Below, piece after piece: positions 1 through 11,300 of a DNA stretch of 25,000 nt. The notes under the pieces are model-generated. The model did no database searches. It saw only the letters and a list, made by a program, of their open reading frames with translations, and was not told where the DNA came from. The stretch is from contig CAIIXF020000276.1 in the NCBI GenBank assembly GCA_903813345.2, forward strand, positions 1-25,000, read 5' to 3'. The DNA is from Owenia fusiformis (lineage: Eukaryota; Annelida; Polychaeta; Sabellida; Oweniidae). The translations under genes and the position numbers were made by a program. Positions within the stretch are counted from its first letter, which is position 1; each line of letters begins with the position of its first letter.

Positions 1-1561
1 TGAATTTTCCTAGCACTTAAAAGTGTGAGAAGAAACGAGAGATCAAACTAAAGATGGCCAAACTACCAATCATTTTGCAGTGCGAGGCATAATCCAGAAT
101 ATCACTGAATATCACATAGTCGCCCAGAACCTTCACATCTGATCAATCGTAAAAATATCACCAGGTCAAAATTTTAGCATTACACAATACTATTTTAGAT
201 ACTCATCGACCCTTATCATTGACAGTATGAAATTTTCTATGACATGTTCAATAAACGTTTTATTCTTATTTTAACAACAGTTAACTAAGTTCAACAATTT
301 GAAATACTTCATATTCTACCAGAGGTCACCTGGTTATCAAAATGATGCTTCCCTGATTGCACATTATCAGTACATGGTGATATCATGATTATAAATATCA
401 CATATATCTGACGATCAGAAGTTCATATTTGAGTAAACTGATGATCAATATACGCTATAACTAGAATGAAGAAAATACCAAGGCAATACATCACAGTCAA
501 ATGACCTGGTTTTACCAATCTTTTACTAGGATACACTAACATTGCAAACAAAGTTGAACAATTTCAGACATTTCGTCCTACATTCAGGTTGGCTATTATA
601 CATGTATGTCTGCTATGACTTTAATGCTTTGTTCTTGCACACACATAAAGAAACGCTAAAATGATGTTTAGATTACCACATCATATATCTGGATTAACGA
701 TATATTTTAAGACTCTCTTAAATATGTAAATACTTTTCTTTTATTTGGAACAAATCAATTCGCAAGACAGCCCATTCTGATACAAAATCTAATGGAAACT
801 AATTACATTTCAATAATATGATTGTCTGATATCTGCGCACTTGTTATCTTCAGTATATCGTTGGATTCGTAACATCAAGATGCTGGAGTATTTATATGTA
901 CTGTCTACAAAGGTACATGGAAAGCTATGTGTAGCATACGGCAACCCTGATTAAGAGGTAGATTATTGGCATTTATTTTCATCAATTATTAAATCAAAAC
1001 GCCAGATAATTGTGACAGCACAATGGATGCACTATCATGTACGTCCCTTCCAAATGTTCGGCAACCGAAATTTCATATTGGATATGGTCTCAATGCCTGT
1101 TTATGCGTGAATGATAAAATGTTGAAACCCTCAACTAAAACAGGCCGGATTTATTAATGCCATTTTAACACCATCCGACATAAACATACAGAAGACGTGG
1201 CCCAAAATTGCATTTCTGGTTGCCTATATCTCGGAGAGTTATGTTGTGTGTATGTATGTCTATATATATAATATGGTTTATGGGAAGTACAAGTTTTAAC
1301 AGCCAAAATAAACCTATCCACCGAGTATAGTGAAAGCAAGACACGATGAAGACAAGTAAATGAGAGAGGGCTTAAGATATATATCTAGAATTTATAGCAA
1401 CATAATGGCACTGCCATTTTATTGAACTAGAATTTATAACAAACTTCACATATCACAAATATGTAATAACAATATGTATAATATATAATGAATAGTTTAT
1501 AACAATCAAAATTTGACAATCTTGTAGAAACAAAAATCTAACAATACAAGATTAGAATGCA
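1..1561. other. 3' UTR and downstream sequence, no gene seen
   Basis: AT-rich sequence after the KCNQ stop codon. It must include the 3' UTR, but the cleavage site cannot be fixed. A 15-base direct repeat (CTAGAATTTATA-R-CAA) occurs at about 1385-1400 and 1428-1443. No coding region on either strand is supported. Confidence 0.6.
1418..1423 (-). promoter_or_regulatory. Candidate polyadenylation signal AATAAA
   Basis: TTTATT on the plus strand gives AATAAA on the transcribed strand about 140 nt after the stop codon. A near-perfect inverted repeat (AATGGCA, one base, TGCCATT) lies at 1404-1418, just beyond it. Further AATAAA copies occur downstream, for example at 1150-1155, so a longer 3' UTR is equally possible. 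Confidence 0.35.
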
Positions 1562-2350
1562 TTAACAAAACGTTTTTCGGCGTAATTTGAGAACTTCAGG
1601 TCTCATTAGGAGCTGACTTTCTTGCATATTGAACGTTTCATCCTCCAAATGAACACTGGTTTTGTCTTCAGTAATAGGTGCAATCATGGTAAGTCCCTCA
1701 TCTTGGTCACTTCCCCCGCCAGTGCATGTAGACGCTGAACTATGCCGCCTTGGGGGAGTCGCATGAGCACCAATATCCTCTTTTGCAAATGCAAATATAT
1801 CATTGGGTGTCCGAGTAAGAGGTTCATGATCTCGAGGATCATCAAAATCCTCGTTTTCATTGTTGGTTATTTCACTTAAGATACTGCTAGGACTTTCAGA
1901 ACCAGAGGAGGAATGAGTGTCTTCGGGATGTAGAGCAAGAGGGTGTTTTTCCTGGCTGGCCACAAGAGTACTACTCCCGGCAGTCTCCTCGGCCTGCTCC
2001 TCGTGAAAGCCCAGGTCATAATTTTGCATGGCACTCCGCAAGCGACTCTGCATACCTTCCCGTCCCTCTGAGAGACATCTGTATGTTACCCGTTTTTTCA
2101 CTCGAGGTCCAAGATCACTATAGTTTCGCTGCATAGGTTTAGCAGGTGTTTTAATGGTGGGTGTGTTTGGCTCACTAAATGGAGCTCTGTTGATTAAGAT
2201 TGGTTGAATTTTAGGGTCCCCATTACCTCCTCCTCCTGGAGGGGGTGGTTTAATTGAGATAGGGAGAGATTGTAGTCTTTGTTGCCAAGTTAATCTATCT
2301 TCTTTGTACATATCCATTAACAAGTCTATTTTAGTCTCTATATCATCCAC
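1562..2350 (-). CDS. KCNQ: KCNQ terminal coding exon: helix C/D end and C-terminal tail
   Basis: This exon encodes 262 residues and the stop TAA. It begins [18 protein letters not shown], the end of the assembly coiled coil, then a long low-complexity tail: a [11 protein letters not shown] stretch, a basic patch [16 protein letters not shown], acidic and serine-rich parts, and the end LKLRRKTFC. The acceptor is CATCTGGCATTTGCAG at 2351-2352. The open frame runs on to an ATG at 2488, but that part is intron. I do not see the ankyrin-G motif that vertebrate KCNQ2/3 carry near their C-termini. The tail has no recognisable domain and is probably disordered. Confidence 0.95.
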   Translation of the reverse strand: MDDIETKIDLLMDMYKEDRLTWQQRLQSLPISIKPPPPGGGGNGDPKIQPILINRAPFSEPNTPTIKTPAKPMQRNYSDLGPRVKKRVTYRCLSEGREGMQSRLRSAMQNYDLGFHEEQAEETAGSSTLVASQEKHPLALHPEDTHSSSGSESPSSILSEITNNENEDFDDPRDHEPLTRTPNDIFAFAKEDIGAHATPPRRHSSASTCTGGGSDQDEGLTMIAPITEDKTSVHLEDETFNMQESQLLMRPEVLKLRRKTFC

Positions 2351-5300
2351 CTGCAAATGCCAGATGAAAATGATAACAAAACATCGTTGTGATTTAGTGA
2401 ACACTTGTGTTTTTAACTTCTGGCTAATTGATTTATGGCGGCATATCATCGGGCATATGGTGATGACGTTTGGGGACATTTTAACCAAGTCATTTTAAAA
2501 TAGATTTCGAACATTAATGTTTTGAACGTTAATGATTGTAAATATGTAAGCATACGCGCCAAAAAAGGGGTATCCAAAAACATAGTTGAAAAAACAGTAG
2601 AGTACAACCAACATTCTGGATGATTACCACAATCCCAAAACACAAGACTACTGGACATTTCATTCATACTTATTAACACATTGATACACCAATAGTTGTA
2701 TGTTTGCACGATATATAAACTCAAGAGAAACATCTGCCATGGCAAGTTGTTACAGCTCTAATACGCGCCTTTGTCAACCTTAATAGATGGTTTGTTTATT
2801 CATTAATTACTTACAGATCGCTCTACTTTGACTATTCTAGATGCTAAACTCAGCTTTGATTCATATACATCTTTGTCCTTGGTTCCAGCTCTACCAAGTA
2901 TTTGGTCTAACCTGAAAAGGATTGTAAATGATCATAAGGATTTGCATTTTGGTATACATAATAGTACATGTTTTACATCGAGTGCCCCTAATGAGTGCAT
3001 TCAATTCTTCGTAAAACAAACAACCAAACTGTGCGAAGGTCGGTCCGTCGTACAAATGCTCTCATTTTCATATTCATAAGGAAATGAAGTTGATTTTTAC
3101 AGATTTAAGGCTATGTGGATGTTTGAATACTGGTCTCATATAATAACTTTACTATTTGTAATTCTAAGTTTAATGAACAGCGATGAGACCTATTCGGAGT
3201 ATTTTCTATTTTTCATTTGCTTACATAGGATTTTCGGTCCACATCTATTTCAATGTCTACAGTAATTTCCTAATCCATCAAACACATGTCTCATCATTAT
3301 GGTTCTGTCCCATTGAACTTCTCCCTTACTATTCTCATCCAACATTTAAATAGGTTTTCACTTACATACTATATCTAGTGGCATATAAAAAAGGAAAATA
3401 ATTATCCGGGTACCCTCATCCATATATAGTCAATACACTGTAACTTTGAAAATACAACGATGAGAATCATGATATATATTCAGTAGTTAAACATACACAT
3501 CGCCTTTAATCTATGATAACCTAACCTTGAATCCTTCAATAAACATGGAAATGAGAACATCTGCATCAGCATTTATTGGAAGACCTTAGTATAATTAAGA
3601 AGATCCCTAATCTGCTTGAATTTAATATAGGTTTAATGAGAAGGGATATTACCTCGTAATTCTTTTAACATGTTTAAGACATCTTAATAAAGAGAGATCA
3701 CCCAAAGTCATTTATTCCATTTACCTCCAATAATCCAAAACTTATACTGCTTTTACCTTTGTTGTAAATTTTTTATCCTAGCTAGCATATCTACATGACC
3801 GGCTGAATACTGCTCTATTACATCTTTGACATCATATGGTTTGAATGCTTCTTTGAACTTTTTTCTAGCAACAAAATATTTTATTTTTCTAAGTGATCTA
3901 ATTGCGTTTTTATGCTGTTCTGTCAGTTCTGTTACAGGTGGTGGATTGTCTTCATCATCTGAAAGTACCATATTTTGTAAATATAATTATAGAGATGTGT
4001 AAGCACGAGTACCATATGGGAAAGACCAAAGAACATTGTAAAACACATCAATGAAAAGACGCATCTCACTGGCGGATTAGGGGGGGGGGGCCTGGGGGCC
4101 CGCCCCCCCCTTGGGTGGGCCCAGAAAAAAAAAATTGGGCCCAAAAAATGTTTTGCTTCAGGCCCCAAAAAGTGGGCCTTTTTGGTCTTAACTGGGCCTT
4201 TTAAGGCCTTATTTTTTAATTTCAGGCCAAATTTTGAAGAAAATGGGCCTCAAATTTTTCTAAATTTGGGCCCACTTTGGGATTTTAGGGGCCCAAAATT
4301 TTTTTACGCGCAAGCGCGGTCGTTTATTTCTCTGACCTGAAATTTGGGCCCCTCCCCCCTTGTTGGTTCCTAGATCCGCCCCTGCATCTGATGATTACCT
4401 GAGTTGCTTTATAATGGACGGACTTTGTGAAATTATTTTCCAGATTGTACCTTATGGATTATTAAATTCTAGATTTTAAAAGCCTGATTTTATTACTGTG
4501 AGCTGCTAGCGTACCTTCTTCCTCCATACCAAGTCGTTTATTAAGTGATGATAATGAATTTTCTTTCCTCATTGGTGCGAAGTCGGGTTGAGGTGGTGTA
4601 GCTCCAGCAGGTCCCATAGCCAAACTTAAGTGACTCCTACAATTACACAAATCACTTAGACGCAAAGGTATACAAGGAACACAGCAATGCAATCAGTGTT
4701 ATGATGTTGTTGAAAATGTTCCATTGTATCTTGCTGGAAGACCCAAAGGATCAGATGCTTAGATAGCACTTAATAGGACAATGTTAACAGTTAAGGAAGA
4801 CCAAATAGATCAGATGTTTAACTTGGGCCTTGTATGCACGTTTGCTGAATGTTGTCAGTCATGCATAAAAAGGTACAAGAAACTCTGTTTGCTTTCTTTC
4901 ATTACATATAACTATTATTCTTTACTTCTGTCTTAATTCTTCTAGCGATTTCTGTTAGGTCGGTACAAAACTTAAATAATTTTGAAAAATAATTAAATTA
5001 ATTAAATGTAAAATACATAAGTATACGTATTTATTCATATAAATCCAAACATGACGTATTGTAAATACATGAGTGTACAACATTCCCGCAAATCAGGATA
5101 GGTTTCATTTTCATTTAGCTACCAAATACATCATTTTTTGTAATTCAGATGTTGTTTCAATAACTGTCATGTTTGAATATTTGGACAACACGGCTAATTT
5201 GCGGCTGAATATGAAATGCGCATCTTGCATGTTCAGGTTCATATTGTCTATTATACTAATTACTAATGTTGTGATTAGATAGGATGTGCGTCATATGCAA

Positions 5301-8300
5301 CCTGAATAGTTTGTGTGTTGTCCATTTACATAGAGATGAACATAGCTTTTGAAATAAAAATTAATATTTAAAATAGTGTAAGGAGAGGAAAAGAAACTAG
5401 TGTTATTTGAGAAAACCAAAACCTATGTTCGTTTATTAACCGTAATTTAAAATAATAAAATTGTGAAGTACATTACTTGTACAAATAAGGCAGGTCGTTT
5501 ATATCAGTAAGAGGAACATAAAGTATCGTTTATTTAATTATAATTAATCATTATCATTATAAAGTGTGCTAAATATTAATTGGTTACAACAAGAGTGGAT
5601 GGACATACAGACATGGAGAGTATTTTTAAAACAGCATGCATTTAGTTCATACAAAAATATATTTTGTATCAAGTGTTTTTTATAAGTCCAGTGTGGTGTG
5701 CTGACCATATTATAGATGTAGCTGTGTTTCCTAGATTACAACATTTCCCTATATGTTCTGTGGTGTCTATATAGGGGATATATGTATATCTGGTATTAAA
5801 TGAGCTGGCCTGATTCACCCGGAAGATATTATAATCCAAAACGAGAAAATAGGTTTAGTTAGATGCAAAAGGTCAAAGCCGAATGAGAGGTAGGTTGATC
5901 GCCATCAGCTCTAAAATATGCATTAATAAAACAAAATGTTATATCAAGTATGAACATGAGATTAACACGTATATTTTTGGGTGTAGGTGTTTTGGGGGCT
6001 TTACCCTGGAGGTGAATTGTGGAAGAGCCTTCGCCAAAAATACCGTCTCTTTGTCTGTGTACGATTGTCGTTAGATTCATTTATAGCGGACTCACTGAAA
6101 AGGAACATTTTCGGCATCTCAATTTTGTTGAATCCATGATTATGTGACCATTTTGGCCAATGTTATTATTGGTGGGAAGGATCGTAAATAAAGGAGGGCA
6201 ATATATTTGGGCTAGGTACATATAAGAGTATCCGAATATCAATTTCTGGTCGCATGAACGGGTGAATCAGTTATTCTCTTATTAAGGCAAAAACAACTAA
6301 AATATAAATTTTTACTTGTCCAGTCTAAAACTGCTTGTCTTGTGGTCGCAAAAGGTAAAAATGGTTCGCCATTTTTTACACTCTTAAATGCCTGTTTTTA
6401 GCCAAATGACTCTCATATTTTTAGACTCATGTAATTTTACGATGGTTTCTCACATTTAAAGCGTTTTAAAATGAAATAATAATACATTGTTATTCCTAAG
6501 GAGCTTTGCTTGTGAAGGAATCATTATATTCCCTCCGAAATACTATGTATCAACAATGGGCAAAATAGCAAACACCTCCCAAAATATTATCGATGTAGTG
6601 AAGGAGGTGCAAACTGTTTACTTCTCCTTATAATAATAAAAGCTAACATCAACATTTAGCATTAACATATAAATGTAAATATCGATGGTTTTCTGTTAAT
6701 ATAATCTAAATTTTGGGGATTTGTAGAAAATAGATACCATAGTAAAGAATGGTATGAGTGAAAATATTCTAAAATTGAAACAATTAATTTAGAACAGTCC
6801 ATTGCTTCGTTTAAAAATCTGGAGGATATTTGGCTAAATTGCATTTTAAGACAGAAATAATTGGCGAATCATCTTGCCTGTCACGATTACCATTACAATG
6901 CTATTTTATTTATGCAATCCTAAAAGGCATTACAGTTAGATAGATATAATGCATTTTACAAAAGCGTTTACATTTATTGCAGTAGAAACGGGTTCTAAGA
7001 TTTTTGTTACATTTTCTCCATGCATAAATAATGTAAACATTATTACTTGGCTTAAGTGAGAATGATGTTTGAATTGTGAGAGGAAATATGCCATGCATAA
7101 TGTTCAATGCATCAGCATATTCTAGAGCTCTTTACTTACGTAGCAATAAAATACAGATAGTCTGATAAAGAATCTTTATGACCTTCCAATTTTTCACCTT
7201 TCTCAGAACGGCTACTGTGTGTATAGAACGAATAAGCAAATCATTAAGAACAAAAATTGCAAAAGTAACTTAAATCTCCTCAACCATTCATTCTTCCCGT
7301 GACTGTTACATCAAACATGAATCGAAATGAATGGATGATTCAATGGAATGCTAAATGATCCTTTCAGTAAAACTAAACTGGCAAATAATCATTTGATATA
7401 CAGTAGATTAGGGAATAGCAAAATAGGTGATATGAAAAGCATTAATCAGTAATCAGTAATGGCATCATGCTAAAATCATCACATGTATCGGAAAAAAGGT
7501 CACCACCAACTTTCACATATAAATGTAGTAAGTGCACATCGTGTATATCAAAATGTCTCATTACTGTAAGTGCACTTGCTTAGTTGATTAATAAACTATA
7601 ACATATAAAATGATGGAATGTGTTGCCATAAATTGTTATATAGCTTTTGTCTGTGCCGGTCACACATTCCATCGTTTGTGATTTGAGGCGAATTTTATTC
7701 ATATAAATCCATGGCAAAATAATTGGATCATACAAGGAAGGGGGCACTATAGCTATATACATGATGAAAATATGTAACATATAAGAGGGAGGGGCATATA
7801 CAGTACCAAGCTACAAACGCTAGTAGCATAACGCCTTACCACGTGCGGTTTATCAGACTAGGTAAAAGATAAGCAAGAAGTGCTCTTAATTACTGCAACT
7901 TACATACATATAAAAACACTAGGGGATCGCAATGAAACAATATGGAGCATATAGGGGAGGGTTTATGAGAAAGTGATTTAGCGATATGGATGTCCTGCAT
8001 CCGTGTTGTTATAAAGTTGTTCTATCTTGTGATACATTGCATATTACTCGTATATAATGCAATTTTTGTGACAATTGTGAAAGCATACTGTTGTCATGGA
8101 TATATACACTAATGTTGTGTTAAGGTTAACTATCAATGACATATTATGATGGCCAAATGAGGTCCATAATAGGCCCCGTGCACATTACGCCATGCATGTT
8201 TGTGAATATGCGATATGGTAAATATGATTGTGCTCAAATTCACATATAAGTGTATCACTAACTCGCCAACAAAAAATGCAATCTTTATCTGTCCTATACT

Positions 8301-11300
8301 TCAAAGTTAGCCTCCAAATTTAGCCTACTGCAGTTATGTTCTAAGTAGCATTATTTACTGATTCAACTTTGGCTCACCTGTTCAACGCTTCGTTGGAATC
8401 CCCAAACTCCGACTCCGCGCTACCATTTTTTGACCTAAGACTTGACCTTGTAGTTGATGGAGAATGGGGACCTAGGTGATTGGCACCCTCTGGTCGATTC
8501 TTACGTTTAGCAGAGAAGCGACTGACAAAGGAAGAATTGTGTTTGAATCTGTCCCTCTCCCTAAAACAAAGTAAATGATGAAATGAAAGAATGAATAAGT
8601 ATGTCACTCTATGTTTAAATTGATGCTGCAACCATTCAGCTTTGGCTTAGCCAGGTCGAACATCTAGTTCATTGACGGTGATAGCACTACTACCACCATG
8701 GTTTCTGATATCAATGAAGCTGCAGCGTTGATCATAATCTAGATTTAGAATACAATTACGATTACTCGGAAGATGAAAGTAGACACTACACTGCACAACA
8801 CCCTCGGAGATCCAATGATAAGATTAACCCATTCGAGTAAAAACATAGGGACGTCAACTGATTATACAACAGGTATTGAAATAATGTACATGAGAGAAAA
8901 ATAGTATCAGATTAAAATAAGTAAATTATGATTTATTAGCACATTCCATTAAGTAATACATGTTATAAACTCCATATACTAATTGAAGAACACAACTCAT
9001 TGTTTTTACTGTATTTTATTCTTAAACACCGTTAGGCTTAGCAAAGCCATAAATAGTATTCTATAAGTGTGCCTATAATGCCTATAGATAGAATTACAAA
9101 AAACTCATATCTTATTCCAACGTCAATGTTGTTCAAGGTGTGTTTATAAATGAAACATGATCAAAAGATTACTGAAAATAATTGTGTCACCTTTTGGAAT
9201 AATGAAATAATTCAAGATACATGTACAAGGTGAGCACAAATGTAGTCCAAACAAATGTTTAATAACTCAGTCGTCAAGTATGGATCATTTCAAGTCATAT
9301 TTTGCAAAATTCAAATAGACCAATGATACTTAGTAGAATGTAGGTTAACTGAACACGAATAATTGTGCTAAAAATGACTTCAAACTTCATGCTGAGTATA
9401 TATTTGTTTGGGCTACCTTTTTGGCTCACTCTGTACAAAAGATTGTGGCCAACAGGGTGTTTCTGTATGTTCCTTTATTACTCTGGGATATTTCCACCAT
9501 TGCACTATTACATGAGATGATTAGACGATGATTTATCAGAAGATAAGTATTATAAAATATGTTATCTCGAGAGAGAACATAGGATTATGAATTAAATAAA
9601 AACAAACTAGCAAAGTTCATCACTTTCTCAAAGTCCACAACTTAAGAACCATATATAGACAGAATCTAGCTATGGATTTTAAAGGGTTTTGAGGCCTTTT
9701 GCACCTATTGCTACAGAAAAGCCAAATTACTTCAATTGATTTAAACGATTGTCTGTTCCTGCTTTTACAATAAGTAGTTATTTTTCAGACTTACGGACAC
9801 TTATATGAGACTTATTTCTGATTTTTTAAGTGAAATATCGTCCAATTACCCATCAATTCTTAGAAGCTGTGATATAACTTGAAATATCCTCCTTTTGTAT
9901 TTAGAGAACAAATCAAACCATTACCACTGGGTCTCTGAACAATTTGTTGAACTTCATAAAATTGTAACGTAATATACAATTCAAGGAAATAAGTAAACCA
10001 TATTTGCGGATTTAAGCACCAGACTCAATGCTTTGTTTGTAAAATATAACACAGGTCAATTGTTAAATGCCTCAAACCAAGACAAATCAATGAATCCGGT
10101 GCTTACATCCTTTTTACACATCGCAAAACAGTTTTGGAAAACGAAACAGAACTCAGCTACAGGCCGGTAGATCATTTTGACAAGTTATTACAATTTCAAT
10201 CTTTTGGATGGGTGTTTTAGAAGTGTATATTCTCATTCTAATTTTTCAAATGCCTGGATATTCAATTTTTGGATTGGTCTGCACTTTTAATATAAAAGAA
10301 ACAACGAATTATATAATAGAGAAATATAGAAAACAACAAGAATTATTTAAAATAATTTAATTATTTATATAAGGTCAAAATAACCATTCACCTGATGTAA
10401 AATAAAGAATGGCTAAACTGTGTTCTGATTGGCCAGAATGTGATGTAGCTATGTATGAATTACAGTCTAGGTCCTATTCTAAAGGCCTGATAGATAACTG
10501 GACGATCATAGCGAGTGAGGAACAAAAATTAAAGCCATATAGAACGAATATAAGCCAGTTTTGTCCAAACCTAAGAACTATCGTTGTCAAGATCTCTATC
10601 TTACCATGATAGTAGGATAATGTGAATTCCATATAACTGAAGGATATCGGATATTTCTCATTTTAAGGCCTATATATCATCATCAGTTCAGATAATATAT
10701 CATCTGCTATTATTTAGGATTGTAAACTGACCTAGATGACATCATCAAAAAGTGTGCACAATCCCTCCATTGCTTTAAATTAAGAGGCCAAAGCCTCATT
10801 CTGAAAATAGATCACATGACTTATATTTGAAAAATCAAAATTAGATTTGACAAATCAGAACATTTTTCTTCTGTTGAAATCGCAATTCAGTGAAGGTCTT
10901 ACACAATGATGATTATTCAAACCCTTGTTAATGTACACCATATTGCCTGGAGAGTTGAATTACAGAAAAGTAAGTCAGATCTTAATTATATGTTCTATAT
11001 GACTTTAAAACTGTTGAAAGCTTCTAGTGCACTGTCCATCTTGTTCTTGGTAAACTCTTGAAACAAATTTATGAACATTTCTGCATTGAAAACATTTATA
11101 TATAAAAAATGATTTTTAGAAAATAATTAAATTGAAAGTCATAGCATATTCTCAACCACAGTATATATACGAGTGCTGAGTGCTGACAATAATTAAAACA
11201 TAGACAGTGTATATATAATGGCAACAATACAGAGGACCAAATCCCAACGAACAATTATACTTTATTTGCATTTTCCCAAAAATTCCGTTTTGAACATCAA

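Noticed and set aside
2351-2488. Upstream extension of the terminal coding frame to an ATG at 2488
   Set aside because: The KCNQ match starts exactly after the acceptor CAG at 2351-2353; the part above it has no similarity and is intron.
10409-10609. 66-codon plus-strand frame
   Set aside because: It has no known motif, is isolated within a large intron and has no splice or promoter support.
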